DNA of 64,000 bases. It comes from SP5GCR1 sp965199685. GTDB lineage: Bacteria; Pseudomonadota; Gammaproteobacteria; Poriferisulfidales; Oxydemutatoraceae. Position 1 is the stretch's first letter, and each line of letters starts with the position of its first letter. Of the stretch, positions 33,685-48,000 are shown piece by piece. Made by a program: the position numbers and the translations under genes. The notes under the pieces were generated by a model. That model saw only the letters and a program-made list of their open reading frames with translations. It made no database searches and had not been told where the DNA came from. The stretch covers positions 310,001-374,000 of the forward strand of contig OZ241323.1 in assembly GCA_965199685.1 (NCBI GenBank), given 5' to 3'.

Positions 33685-34866
33685 TTAGTCGCGGCGCAAA
33701 CGATCGTCTACTGCAACCGGAGTAGGGTATTTTGCGATAATCAAATAAGGCGACACCATAAACGTTATTAGCATAGTCGTTTTAATCAGGTCTATTGCAA
33801 GTTTCTCGGCAATACTGAGTTGCACTGCGAGTGCGATAATCAACAGTGAGAATTCGCTGCCTTGTCCCAACCTGAACCCGACCTCGCGCGCCCTTGCTTT
33901 TTCCTCACCGGCGCGACTGAGCAACCACTCAAAAACCAACGGTTTTAATATCAGTAGCACACCAGCTAATATCAAGGCAGGTAGCCATATCTTGCTGACT
34001 GACCCTGGTGCGATGCTACTACCCAGCGTGAAGAAGAAAATAACCATAAAAAAGTCTCGCAATGGCTTTAAGGAGTCTGCCACATAGATTGCAATCGGAT
34101 GAGTAGCCATTAATACTCCAGCAATGAACGCGCCGATTTCATACGACAAGCCTAACCATGCGGTAATTTGTGCGATGCCGAAACACCAGCCTATCATCAA
34201 TAAGAAAACATATTCTTTGATTTTGTCAAAGCGCATCAACAGGCCAACGAGCAGATATTTTTGTAGCAGATAAGCAAGACCGACCATCACTGGGAGCAGC
34301 GATAGCTTAATAAAAGGTACCGATATATTGAAATCAGTGCCGCTGCTATAAAACAATCCCAAACCGAGTATGATTAGAATTGCAATCATATCCTGCAACA
34401 ACAATATACTGATAATGATTTCGCCGGTGGGTTTGTGGTGCAACACCGTCGTAGGTAATAGCTTAATTCCAATGATAGTGCTGGAGAACATCATAGCAAT
34501 AGCCAAGATCATGATAGATACTGCATCAAAACCAAGTATATAACCAATTGCGATACCGGGTAAAGAAAACACCAAACAACTTGCCAGCGTAGGAGTTACG
34601 ATTGCCCGCACGACTTTTATCAATTTAATAGGAGACAGATCCAAGCCCAGCAAAAAAAGCAACAAAACAATGCCTATATCTGATGCGATGTGCATCGCTT
34701 CCTCGCCGCCGTCCACTACATTAAATACTGCAGGTCCGAGCAATAATCCAAGAATGATATAAGCAACCAACATCGCCTGCCTTGCATATAAGGCAAAAGT
34801 TGCCATCATCGCCGCACCGGTGAATATCAAAAAAGGAATAATAAGTGTAAAGGCATGATGTTCCAT
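33685..34866 (-). CDS. Cation/proton antiporter, KefB/CPA2 type, no regulatory domain
   Basis: A 393-residue polytopic membrane protein with about twelve helices and the CPA2 motifs L-G-L-L-L-G-P, L-F-L-L-G-L-D-L, M-F-S-S-T-I-I-G, L-L-Q-D-M and Y-E-I-G-A-F-I-A-G-V. K-x-G-E-type residues near the end resemble Kef channels, but the C-terminal RCK/TrkA-N domain of KefB and KefC is missing. It probably exchanges Na+ or K+ for protons. It converges on the hydrolase gene with one base between stops, and diverges from the giant gene. Confidence 0.85.
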   Translation of the reverse strand: MEHHAFTLIIPFLIFTGAAMMATFALYARQAMLVAYIILGLLLGPAVFNVVDGGEEAMHIASDIGIVLLLFLLGLDLSPIKLIKVVRAIVTPTLASCLVFSLPGIAIGYILGFDAVSIMILAIAMMFSSTIIGIKLLPTTVLHHKPTGEIIISILLLQDMIAILIILGLGLFYSSGTDFNISVPFIKLSLLPVMVGLAYLLQKYLLVGLLMRFDKIKEYVFLLMIGWCFGIAQITAWLGLSYEIGAFIAGVLMATHPIAIYVADSLKPLRDFFMVIFFFTLGSSIAPGSVSKIWLPALILAGVLLILKPLVFEWLLSRAGEEKARAREVGFRLGQGSEFSLLIIALAVQLSIAEKLAIDLIKTTMLITFMVSPYLIIAKYPTPVAVDDRLRRD

Positions 34867-35204
34867 GTATTGTTATTATACAATGCGTCGGCAAATCACT
34901 TTCTGGAGCGAACCATTCCCCTCCTTTGGAGGGGTGGCAGGCCTTAGCCTGACGGGGTGGTTTTTTGCGTACCCACCATTTAGGACAAGCCTTAGCTTGT
35001 CCGACCTACATACTCACGTTAAGGTTCTGAACAATGTTACGCCGTTTGTTGCAATGGCAACAAACGGCGGTTCTATCTGACGGGGTGGTTGCGATATAGG
35101 GCTGTTGTTAGTTTACCCCCATTTGTCCAATATATCATCGCCTCGTACAATGAAATACTTCTTCAACAACCTTATGTTAGAATACTTGTAAACTACTCCT
35201 TACT
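34867..35204. repeat. Repeat-rich gap before the giant gene (copy 2 of the mosaic)
   Basis: The 338-base gap holds element A (34914-34943, perfect 7-bp stem CCCCTCC / GGAGGGG), a CAGGC-CTTA-GCCTG hairpin (34938-34951), a GGACAAGC-CTTA-GCTTGTCC hairpin (34983-35002) and element B (35016-35074) with a 13-bp perfect stem and AATG loop at 35040-35069. CTGACGGGGTGGTT occurs twice (34949-34962 and 35077-35090). The giant gene's promoter must lie in the last 110 bases. TAGAAT at 35178-35183 is a possible -10. No clear ribosome site is seen before the ATG. Confidence 0.75.
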
Positions 35205-36041
35205 ATGAAGAAAGTTCATGTATTTCTTTGGCTCATCACTGCTTCGCTTGTACTACTAGCCGGTCAAGTATTTGCCCAGCAAAATGATTTAACACGCGCA
35301 CGGATCATCGCAGATCAGCCGCGAATAATCGAAGGTGATATGGCGAGGTTTACGGTATTTTTGGAAGGCTTCGCATCTACTGAGTATACTACTCCTAGAC
35401 CTTTACCAACGACGCGCAGCGTCGTAAAAATTAGGGTCTCCGATATGCCGGGTGGCGATTTCATACCGCCGATTTATGAAGCGATGGAACACACAGTTAC
35501 GTTCAATAATGTTTCTAGCACAAGAACCTCGTTGAGTCTGCCGTTCACGGTTCCCACCATTGATAACAATCAACTTGACACCGCGCTTGGTATCCGCGTG
35601 GCAATTATCCCTTCGCTCGACGCTTACACCTTGAGTATTATGCACGATGTTGTGCTGGCGGTTAGCAACGACGATCCTAGAGTATCGATTGACGCTCCCA
35701 CTGAGGTCATCAAAGGTCAACCTATAGAATACGCAATAGAGATTAACGGAGTAGTAGGTCGCAACACATCAGTCACTTTGGAGATTGCCGAAAGCACTGA
35801 GATAGAAGGTAAAGATTTTATAGACTTGCGGCAAGAAGGTTTCAAGACGGTCGTCATTTCTGCCGGCAGCACCCGAATCACGCAAACAATCCCTACCAAT
35901 CGGGTTGACTTCGGTGACACTTCAGTGTTCGGCAGAGTTGATTTGAGCATCGCTTCGGCAATGGGAGGGCAAATCTATTATTTAGGCACTCCGACTACCG
36001 CGTCGGTTGCCATCGTAGAACCCAATTGCGATTACACTTTT
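35205..36041 (+). other. Giant protein: signal peptide and Calx-beta-like N-terminal region (residues 1-279)
   Basis: The signal has M-K-K, a hydrophobic core and V-F-A-Q-Q at 22-26. Residues about 31-145 and 150-275 look like two Calx-beta-type domains: R-I-I-E-G-D-M-A-R-F-T-V, then E-V-I-K-G-Q-P-I-E-Y-A-I-E and a T-V-V-I-S-A-G-S-T strand. Calx-beta domains bind calcium and are frequent in adhesins. The second is the clearer. Confidence 0.75.
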
Positions 36042-39000
36042 GATGTTGATGAAGACGACGACGGCTTGATAGAAATTTGCTATTTGGAGGACTTGGACGA
36101 TATCCGACATTCCTTGGACGGTCGCGGACAAAGGACGGGTCGTGTAGCACCGCTACTCACTGGAGGTTGTGACGAAGACGGTGACGATGGTGGCGTTTGC
36201 AGAGGTTACGAGCTAAAAAGAAGTTTAAACTTCAACGATCCGAACAGCTATCGTTCAGGGATTATAAATCGGGAATGGACTGAAGGTTTGGGTTGGCAAC
36301 CGATCGGCACAAGTTCGGATGCTTTTTCCGGCTATTTTGAAGGCAACAATTTGACGATTTCCAACTTGTATATCAACCGTCCCTTAAATAATGTTGCTTT
36401 GTTCAGAAACACTGCGATGTCGGCAAAGATCAACGCTATGGAATTAGCGCAAGTCAGCGTTACAGGCAAATCACAGGTTGGTAGTTTGGTTGCGGTCAAC
36501 GAAGGTATAGTCGGTAATATCAATGTCGCGCGTGGGCGCGTGGTTGGCACTGTCGGCGTTGTCGGTGGCTTGGTCGGTGTCAACAGAGGTGCTGTGGTCA
36601 ACAACACGATACAGTTGGATGTAGTCAACGGAGGTATTGTCGAAAGACGTTGTCGCAATGATCTGCGATCGATTAGATGTGCGGAGGCGGATAAAATTGA
36701 GGCGGTTGTGCAAGACGGCAATATCGTCGGTGGTTTGATCGGCGATAATGACGGCGATGTAGCCGATAATTTTACTTTTTCCGACACGCTAGGCGCGAGT
36801 CAAGTCGGTGGTCTGGTCGGGTTTAATTCTGGTCGTATACTTGGAGGTAACGAAACCAGAGGTAACCTACGTGGCGATGTTTATGCCGGTGGTTTGGTGG
36901 GTTACACTACGGGTTCTATCCTCGGTAGCCGAGCCGATGTTGATGTGATAGTTTCCAGCGACTATGCTGGAGGTCTAGTCGGTTATGCATGTCTACGCAA
37001 CACCGGTAGCCGTAGATGTCCGTTGCCCGAAGTAGCGATAGACCTTGGTATGCAAATCCGCATTGCTGATAGTTCGGCAAGTGGTAATGTTATCGGTGGT
37101 GACTATGTGGGTGGTTTGGTCGGTTACAGCCGTATGGTAATTGCAAATAGTAGTGCAAGTGGTGATGTTTCAGGTGTCAGTTATATAGGTGGTTTGGTTG
37201 GTTATAGTACCGCTGTGGTCACCGACGGTATGGTGGACGGTGCGGTGATTTCCGGCACTAATCGCGTTGGTGGTTTGGTGGGCTTTTATACAGGCAGTGG
37301 TATTAACAACGGCGTAACGACTAATATCATGGTCGGTGGTGACCGAAGCATAGGTGGTTTGGTTGGTTTATTGGGTGACACGGTTGCCGGTGTAATCGTC
37401 AGTAGTTCTGCGAGTGGTCGTGTCAGTGGCAATGCGAATGTAGGCGGTTTGGTCGGTCATAGTATCGGATCTCGGGTCACCGGCAGCACCGCAACCGTTT
37501 CAGTTGCGGCGACGGGTAGCAACGCCGAGCATGTCGGTGGTTTGGTTGGTATTATAGAAAACAGCGAAATCACTGCTAGCCATTCAGGGAGTAGTGTGAT
37601 TGGTGAGGCTACGAAAGCGGGCGGTCTAGTCGGGTTTAGCGACAGTAGCATGCTCAGCAACAATAGTGCGAGTGGCAATGTAGCAGGTGCTTACGAGGTT
37701 GGTGGCTTGGTCGGCAGTGCCGAAGACACTGAGCTTAACGACAGTGATGTGAGTGGCAATGTGCGCGGCACTGCATATAACGTCGGTGGTTTGGTCGGCA
37801 GTGCCGAAGGTAACACCGTGATTGAACGCAATAGTGCGAGTGGTAATGTAATCGGTACTTACAATATTGGAGGTTTAGTCGGCAGTGCCGAGGACACAGA
37901 GCTTAACGACAGTGATGCGAGTGGCAATGTGCGCGGCACTGCATATAACGTCGGTGGTTTGGTCGGTTATCTCTATCAAAGCAATCTTTCGCTCTGCTAT
38001 GCAACGGGTTCGGTGATAGGAGACAACAGCACCGACCCCGACATAGATAACAACGTGGACGGTGTCGGTGGTTTGGTTGGCAGAGCCGACAACTCAATGA
38101 TCCGCAAAAGCTATGCGATGAACCGGCAGGTATCTGGTGTGGATAAAATCGGTGGTTTGATCGGCATAAAATCCGGAGGTCAAGTCAGTGTCTGCTATGC
38201 CCGAAGTCCGGTACAGGGTGTTAATAGGGTCGGTGGATTGATTGGCGAGAATAACGGCAATGTTTCAATCACCTATGCGGTCGGGCAGGTGTCGGCAAGC
38301 GGTAGCGATGTCGGTGGTTTAATCGGCTACAACCATGCGAGTAGAGCTGGAATTTTTATCAGCAACAGCCAGGTTGCAGACAGCTATTGGGATACTAGCG
38401 CAACTGGTATCGGATCCAGCGATGGTGGCATTGGTTTTGCCGATCTCCAAGCTGCTACTGCGCCCGGAGCGACTGACCTTGATGTTTTTTTCCAGTGGCG
38501 TAGTGCCGATTGGGAGTTTGGTTCCAGCACCGAATATCCGCTCATTAGAGACTTCTTCGACAGGGTTGCTGCATCCATTCGTATCAGTAGCATAGCAGTC
38601 AATGGCTTCACATTGGTTCCCAATTTTGATGCGGAGATTCGCAATTACTATGTTGTGGTAGGCAGCACCCCGACCAATATCAGCTTGAATATTGCGGCGA
38701 GTGATAGCGATGCAGAATTCGTCGTCTCAAAAGTCGGTGGTGGGGTCAATGCAATAAGGATTACTGGTAGCAATAACAACATACCGATCAGTCTCAATGT
38801 TGCCCCCACTCCGACTGAACTCATCGTTTCCCGAAATTATCGTGTGCGAATCATTCGTAGTCTCAATGCCAATGTGACGGTAGACGCTAGAGACAAGCAA
38901 GTAAGCGAAGGTGAAATCTTGGACTTGAATGTAGCAAACAACACAGCAGATATAGTCCCCTTATCTTACACTTGGAGACAGACTACGAGGAATCTGTTGT

Positions 39001-42000
39001 TGATGGACGGCCTATATGAAGGTATCACCGTAGATCAGCCCAACTTCCGTATAAGGATACCCGGTGATATCGTACCGCAGGCACAAACTGCCGCTGAACT
39101 AACATTGAGTGTGACGATAAGCGATAACTTCGGCAACACTGGCGTAGCCTCCGAAGAAGTGGCAATCATTAAGCAAAACAACGGTACTGCCGTGCTAGCC
39201 CCCCCGACATTTATAGGCGACACTTCAATACTTCGCTCAAACGATGCTGTGGCTATTGCCACAGATCCGGACGGCGAGGTGGCAAGCGATGCCGATAAGG
39301 GTCTGGTGTATCAATGGCAATATAACGAAAGCGATCAGGCAGATCGTTGGATAGACATACACGGCGCAAACGATGCTATGTTTGATATCGGCGCGCATGA
39401 CGTAATCCATGCTCGCTACCGCTTACAAATATCTTATCTGGACAAGCAGGGTTATGAAAACGACCTGACATCGGAGGCAACGATGCCGATGGCAGATAAA
39501 GATCGCGACGGTCTGATAGACATCTATCATTTAGAGGATCTAAACAATCTCAGACATCAACTGGACGGCAATGCTTATAGAGCAGAGGCTGATCAACCGT
39601 CGATAAACGGAGGGTGTCCCAACACTTGCTTTGGTTACGAACTCACCGGAGATTTGGATTTTAACGACAACGAAAGCTATCGCAATCCGACGGTGAACAA
39701 AGCCAAATGGACGGTATCCGATTTCAACATGAGCAACATGACCGGTTGGCAACCAATAGTAGGTGCTTTTACCGGCACTTTTGAAGGCAATGGCTATACC
39801 CTCCGCAATTTGCAAATCAATAGTACCAGCACAAAGGTCGCTCTGTTTGAAATGTTGAGCGGCGATAGCGCAACGATACAAAATCTGGGTATAGAAGACG
39901 CAAACATTGTCCATTCCGGAGACGCGGGCACCGTCTCTGGCATCTTGGTCGCAGACATGTCGGACAATGCGCTGATTATCAATAGTTATGCGGTCGGTAA
40001 GATGAGGAGCCGTGCTAGCAACAGCGGTGGGTTGGTCGGACAGATGCTTAACTCTAGGGTCATCAACAGTTATGCGATGGTTGATGTTACTGCGAGCGGT
40101 GCCAATCGTCGTGTAGGAGCACTAGTGGGTGCATTATCAAGTGGGAGTCAAATCACCAATAGCTATGCGGCAGGTTCAGTCGTACATACGGCAGACACAA
40201 TCGGTGAGAGTCATTCCTTTGTTGGTGGCTTGCTCGGTTCTATACAGGACAGTGTCGTTAGCAATAGCTATGCGGTTGCAGAGGTTATTGGCAATACGAC
40301 ATCATCGATGATCGGAGGATTGATTGGTTCAGTGCGATCCTCTACCGTTGAATCGAGCTACTGGAACATCGAAATCGTCAGGCAACCCTCTAGCACCAAA
40401 GGTGGTATCGGCAAACAGACGAATGAAATGAAGCAAGGTATTGCGCAGTTATCGGATACCGACGGAGTTTATTTTGGTTGGAACCCTGAGCGTTGGGATT
40501 TCGGCACTGCTAGTGAATACCCAGTCCTTAAATATACCACACACCCCAATGCCAATGGTCAACCGACTTGTGATGCACCAAGCGTGCCCGAATGTGGCGC
40601 GATCATCTCGTCAGCATTTCGCGAAGGCTTGAGAGATCTAATTGCGATTGGTGGCACGCTGTCGCCGCCGTTCATCGGTGGTGATTATTCGGGTGAGATA
40701 TTGGCCCCCTTGCCTGCCGCTATTCGTCTGATTCCTATCGCCTTTGAAAACGATGCCGTGATTAATATCTACGATGCAAACGGCATACTATTGCAATCTG
40801 GTCTTGCCAGCGGCGAGCCGAGTATGGGGTTTGCATTCAGATCTCATGGATCCGTACGTCGCCTAGTGATAGAAGTGCAAGGTAGCAAAACGGTGCGTCG
40901 TTCGATCACGCTGACTGCGACTATCAATGTTATCCCCGATACCAGGGAGTGTTCCGAGTTAAGTGCTTACACGGAAATCAACTACTTGGAAGATCTCGAT
41001 GAGATACGCAACAATGTTTCCGACAGATATTGCCTAATGAGAGACCTAGATTTCAACGATCCCAGAAGCTATCGCTCGGGAACGGTGAATGATGCCTGGA
41101 CTCTAAGGGGCTCTGGTGCCACCGGCTGGATACCTATAGGAACTAACGTTGATGGCCAGTGTGACAATCCGGCTAGTAGATGCTTCAGCGGTGTTTTTGA
41201 CGGTAATGGTTTTGTGATATCCAACCTTCGTATAAATAGAGCAGGTTCCAGAAATCAAGGTTTGTTCGGCCATATCTTTCACTCAGGCGAAGTGGATTCT
41301 ATGTATACAGAAGGTAGCGGTGTCGTACGCGATCTTGGTTTGAGCGATGTCTCCGTAAGAGGTAGAAGCAATGTCGGTGCGCTGGCCGGCGTAAACGGAG
41401 GTACCATCATCGGTAGCTATGCAACTGGTAGAGTTGAGGGAGGTTTATCTAATATCGGTGGTTTGGTGGGCCGTGGAGCCCTGTCGGGATCATCAAATAC
41501 ATCTTGGATTATCAACAGCTACGCTGCTGTTAATGTTGTTGGCACAAATATTAATGCTATCGGAGGATTAATCGGTTTTACCAATCGTGAACATGACAAC
41601 ATCATCAACAGCTATGCGACGGGAGATGTGGATGGGGTTGCTAGTCTTGGTGGATTGATCGGCGTACATCTTGAAGGTAGAATCTCCAACAGCTATGCGA
41701 CTGGCAATGTTACTGGTTTTAATCAATGGGTAGGTGGTTTTGTTGGTGATAGTGGGGCACCTGCGATAATTAGCAACAGCTATGCAACGGGTTCGGTCGC
41801 TGGTGCAAATAGAGTAGGCGGTTTTGCTGGTGAAGCCATTGGTGTTGCAGAAATCAGCTATAGTTATGCGACCGGAAGTGTATCGGGAAGTGGGGCAAAT
41901 GTAGGTGGTCTAATAGGAAGCGGAGACTCAAACACCGTCCGTGCCAGTTATTGGGATAGCGACACCAGTGGTTTGAACATAAGTGCTGCCGGTAGTAGTC

Positions 42001-45000
42001 AAACGACGGTAGAACTACAATCACCGACCGAAGATGCCGGCATCTACAGTCAATGGAGTGAAACCAACTGGGATTTCGGCACCTCAAAGCAATACCCACG
42101 GCTCAAGTATGCCCAAAATTCTGTTGGCAATGCTTGCGATGGTGCTGGTCTACCAGTCTGCGGTAGCCCGATATCGCCGAAGCGACGTTTTGATATCAAA
42201 GAATTCAGGTTATCGCGTGGTGAGATTATTCCTCCTCTAATCCTTGACGGCAGAATCAATTACCGTGGTTCTAAAATTATTGGTGTTGATCCCGGCGAGA
42301 CGATTCGTTTGATTGTGAGGTCGGACGATGCGGCTGCGCGATTCCGTGTCTTTAGGGTTGTCGGTAGCGACGAGACACAAGCAGGTGTCGAGTTTAGTGC
42401 CGACGGATCGAGTAGAGAAATGACGCTGAGCGCAGGTGTCAACCACATTGTCGTGGAGACCACCTTCTCGGATCCTTCGCTAAAGAAACGCAGATATCAC
42501 TTTTATCTGGATTATCCAGCCCAGATAACCGAGATCGATTATTTGGAAGACCTCGATGCAATACGCAACAACCTAAGTAGAAATTACAGATTAACCAGAG
42601 ATCTAGATTTTCTAGATGATGCGAGCTATCGCACAATATCCAACAAAGACAGATGGACGGCCGATTTTGGAGATACCAGAGATAGCGGCTGGTCAGCCAT
42701 AGGCGACGCAACAACGCCGTTCACCGGATTGTTTGACGGCAACGGTTTTGTAATATCCAATTTGCAGATTAAAAGAACGACTAACGGGCAAGGTCTATTT
42801 GAAGAGATTGGTGGTGCCGGTATCGTGCGCGAGCTTGGTTTGGTCAACGTAAAAATACAAAGCGAAAGAAACCTCGGTGCATTGGTCAGCATAAACCGAG
42901 GCACCGTTATCGGCAGCTATGCGACCGGCACGATTGAAGGAATTGGTAATGTAGGCGGCTTGGTTGGTTTGCACTATACAGGTTCTATTATCAATAGCCA
43001 CGCAGCTGTTGATATCGTAGGCCGGGGCATCGATGGAAGCACTGCCGAGAGTGCAGCCGGGGGACTAGTCGGTATGGTCAACCACTACGGACCATTCTTT
43101 CCCAAGATTATCAATAGTTATGCGACCGGCACCGTTATGGGTCGAAACAATTCCGGCGGTTTGGTCGGCGCACACCTAGCGGGTCAAATCTTCAATGGCT
43201 ATGCAACTGGTGATGTATTCGCTATTCCTGGTATTGGTAATAGACGCATAGGAGGTTTTGTGGGCTTTAAGGGGGCCAATGCTGAAATTAGCGACAGTTA
43301 TGCGACGGGTTCAGTTGTCGGGGGCAACGCAAGTGGAATAGGCGGGTTTGCTGGTAACGCATCCGGTGGTGGGGAGATTAGCAATAGTTATTCAATCGGA
43401 AATGTATCAGGCAGCGGGACAAACCTAGGCGGTTTAATAGGTATCGGCGCATCGAACACCGCTCGTGGTAGTTATTGGAACAGCGACACTGGTGGTATAA
43501 CGGTAAGTGCTGCCGGCACGAGCACAAACACGGTCGCCCTGCAATCGCCGACTGATGCGAGTGGCATCTACAGCGGATGGAGTGAAGACAGCTGGTATTT
43601 CGGCACCAATAGCGAATACCCAATACTTAGATATGCCATGGGACCTAATGGAGATGCGTGCGACACTGAGGTTACACCGGCCTGTGGCAGCTTGATATCG
43701 CCCCATCAACGCTACGGTTTGAGCGACCTTGAGCTGATCGGAGCGAATCTAGTTCCGGCTTTTGACCCTGACTTTCCAAGACACTCCGGCACGACGAGCG
43801 ATACCGGCATCGTACGACTGATTCCTACAACCCGAGGTGCCGATGGCATCGTCAGAATCTACCTCGGCGACGATCGGACACAACCAATTTCTACGCTGAT
43901 AAGTGGTGAGTCCTCCGACTCTATCGTTTTGGTCCACGGCTCCAACCGCATCGTCATCGAGGTTGACCCCAGCATATCCGGAATTTCTGCGTTCGGCTAT
44001 ACACTGAACCTATATCGTCCATTGCCATCGACGACAAGCATTAACTATTTGGAAGACCTTGATGCAATACGCTACGATCTGAACGGCAAGTATAGATTGA
44101 CCAGAAATTTGAATTTTAACGACGACGCAAGCTATCGCAACCCAATAGCGAATAAAGATGAATGGACGGTGAACGATTTTAACGATCAAAATGACACTGG
44201 TTGGATGCCCATAGGTGATCAAAATAACCCTTTCACTGGCACCCTCGACGGTGATGGTTATACGATATCCAACTTGCAGATCAATAGAGGAGCTACTGCC
44301 AAAAGAGGAACCGTGAACTATCAGGGGCTTTTTGGTGTTATCGCTAATCGCGGTGTCGTAGGTAGCTTGGGTTTGCACAACATAGAAATAAAAAACCAAA
44401 TAATAGAAACCGAAATATGGGGCGGTGGACTGACGGCTGCCAACAGAGGAACCATTATCGACAGCTTTGTTCGCGGTAAAATTTCGGTGTCAGCGGACAG
44501 CACGTTTGCATATATCAGTGGTTTATTAGTCGGGTTTAATTATGGCACCATCGTCGGTAGCTATGCAGTCGGAGAAATCTCCGGAAGCATTTACATCAGT
44601 GGTTTGGTAGGGTACAACGATAGTGGTTTGATTGCCAACAGCTACGCTGCTGTTGATATTACGAGTTCAGAACATAGCGGAGGATTAGTCGGTTTCAATT
44701 TTAGAGGCAACATCATTAATAGTCATGCGGTCGGCACCATTTCGGCTGAGCATATTTTGGGTGGTCTTGTTGGTACATTTAGGGGAAACATTCTAAATAG
44801 TTATGCGAACGTTAATATCACCAGCAACAGCGATGCGAATATAGGTTTGGTGGGCGGCTTTGTAGGTCAAAACAATCCAAATAGCTCAATTATAAACAGC
44901 TATGCCACCGGTTCAATTTTAGGTATCGGTGGTGGTGTACCTAACGTGGGTGGTTTCATTGGTGAACTACGTGGCAGGGAAAAAATTAGCTATAGCTATG

Positions 45001-48000
45001 CAATCGGCAGAGTAGAGAATCCTGAAAATATATCGTCAACGGGTGGTTTTGCAGGAAAACAAACAAATGCCACCGTTATCGACAGCTACTGGAATATTGA
45101 AACCAGCGGTCAAACCAGAGGTGTGCGAGGCACGTCTCGCACTACAGCACAACTACAAGCAGGTATTGCACAAACCACCGATTCTAGTGTTGCGTATTAC
45201 AACTGGAGTGAAACCAACTGGGATTTCGGAAATGCCACCCAATACCCGATCCTCAAATACGCCCAGAATCCCGACAGTCAAGGTCGCCGGATTTGCGACG
45301 CTGCCGGTTTGCCAAACTGCGGCGATTTAATCGCACCACAGATTCGCTACGGACTAAAGGATTTGGTTCTGGCAAGTGGCAAATTGATGCCGAGTTTCAA
45401 CGATAAAACGCGAGCAAATGCCGACAGTTATTTCGGCACTGCGCGCGTTGCCGAGGGTGAAACGATTCGCTTGATTCCGATTGCGTTTGATGCCGATGCT
45501 ACTATTAAGGTTTATCTGGCCGACGATGCCGGCAGAACGCAACTGGGCGAAGTACTCGGCAGTGGTGATATCAGTGTGCCGGTTTCGTTGAAGCAGAATA
45601 CGATCAATCACCTGGTCGTTGAAATAAACCCGAGTATCGTCGGTGAACCAACCGTGGAATATCCACTGTATCTACGATACCAACCGCAACCCATAGTATC
45701 TATAGCGTCTCTGGAAGATCTCGATGCAATACGTAATCAGCTCGACGGCATTTACAGTTTAGCCGGAAATCTGGATTTCTTAAACGACGCGAGCTACGAC
45801 GATGTGGCGACAAATAAAGCTGTATGGACGGTAGATGATTTTAGCGACAGAAGGGACAAGGGTTGGCTGCCTATAGGTGATAGAGATAATCCGTTTACCG
45901 GCACCTTTTATGGTAATGGTTTCGTAATCTCCAATTTGCAAATAAACAGAGATAGTGCCGATGATCAAGGTTTGTTCGGTCATCTAGGGCGAACCAGTCT
46001 GCTACGCGAGCTTGGTTTGATCGGCGTAAAAATAGCAGGCAAAACCGGAGTCGGTGCGCTGACTGGTGTCAATCGGGGAACCATCATCAACAGTGATGCA
46101 CTAGGCGAAGTCACCGCAACCGATGGTATGGTGGGTGGTTTGGTGGGCAATCACCTTGAGGGCTGGATTGCCAACAGCCATGCGGTCGTTCATGTCACGG
46201 GTGAGAACGGTGTTGGCGGTTTGGTCGGTCGTAGCGATGCCACCATTGTCAACAGTTATGCAATCGCTGAAGTCTCCGCTGAGCGCATGCTGGGTGGTTT
46301 CGTCGGTGTACATCGAGAGGGTGTGATTTCCAATAGTTATGCGGATGGCAATGTGAGTACTAGCGTAGTCAACGACAACAATAATAATACGCTTGAGTCG
46401 GTAGGCGGTTTTGCCGGCATAAAGCATGCTAATGCCGAAATTGAAAACAGCTATGCGACGGCTTCGGTTATCGCTAACGGAGCAGTTAACAGCGGCGGTT
46501 TGGTCGGTAAAACATTCGCTGCCGATAAAATCAGCTATAGCTATGCAGTCGGCAATGTATCGGGAGGCGGTGCCTCACAGGGTGGTTTAGTGGGAGAAGG
46601 GTCAGGCACCGTTCGCGACAGCTATTGGGATATTGAAACGAGTGGTCAAACCACCAGTGCTGTCGGCACGAGCAAAACCACGGTTGCCCTGCAATCGCCA
46701 ACCAGCGCAACTGGCATCTACATTCAATGGAGTGAGGACAACTGGGATTTCGGCAATAGTATGCAATATCCGACCCTCAAGTATGGCCAAAATCCGGACG
46801 GCAGTGGTTTGCGGACTTGTGGTAGCGATAATTTGCCGTCGTGTGGTAGTCTAATAGCTCCGCAACTTCGCTCCGGCTTTATACGGGACTTAATCCTGAT
46901 AAATGGAGAATTGTCTCCGCCGTTTGAGGCCGGCTATGGTAGTTATTCAGGCACCGTACTTTCGCTTAGCGATACAATCCGCTTAAGGCCGATCACAATG
47001 GATTCTGCCGCCGAGATTAGGATCTATGTCATTGATGGCAACGGCAGAACGCAGCTAGGTAATACACTCAGTAGCGGTGATATCAGTGCGCGTATACCGC
47101 TACAGCGAGACACAATTAATTATGTCGTTCTGGCAATAAAACCCACCGACGGCCCGACCGTAGAATATCCGCTGTATTTGCAATACCGTTTCGGAATGCA
47201 TATAGACTCTTTGGAAGATCTCAATGCGGTGCGCGACCATCCGGATGCCGATTATATATTAACTCGCGACCTGGATTTTGAAGACGATGCCAGTTATGAC
47301 AGTGTGGCTTTCAGAGCTACTTGGACGGTGAGCAATTATCGCGATGCTGCCGACCTCGGCTGGCAACCGATAGGGAATGCCGTTAATAACGATTGTGGGG
47401 ATGCCGAAAGTAGCTGCTTTACTGGTACTTTTGACGGCAACGGTCATACGATATCCAATTTGCAAATCAACAACCGCGACCTGAGGACGCACAAAGGCTT
47501 ATTCGGGGTTGTCGGCACGACCGGAGTGATTCGTAATCTAGGTTTGTTGGATATAGAGATAGTAGATCGTAATGTCATTAACATAGAAGACTTCAATGAC
47601 GTTAACAATCAAAACAGTGTTGGCGGGTTGGTAGGCAAGAATAGTGGCACGGTCATCGGTAGCTATGCTCATGGCGAGATCCGTAGCGGGATGGGAACTG
47701 CGCCTGGTTTCTCGATTGGTATCGTCGGCGGTTTGGTCGGTTGGAACACGGAAGATGGTGCAATCTATAATAGCCATGCAGTATGTACTATTGAGATATG
47801 GAAAAATTTAGCAGGTGGTTTGGTCGGCTTACATCAAGGTGAAATAGGCAACAGTTATGTAGCAGGTGTAATCAGCCGGTCTAGTCTTACTGGTGGCTTG
47901 ATTGGTAGGACGCAGGGCCAAGCCTCTGTTTATAATAGTTATGCAGATAATTTTGTTTCGGGGAGTGGAAGTGTTGGTGGATTAGTTGGGAGTAATTTGT

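Noticed and set aside
40129..40311. Small plus-strand frames recurring near S-Y-W cassettes (also at 42034, 45043, 46633, 54415, 56008)
   Set aside because: They all lie in the same alternative frame over the repeated cassette and reflect its DNA conservation, not separate genes.
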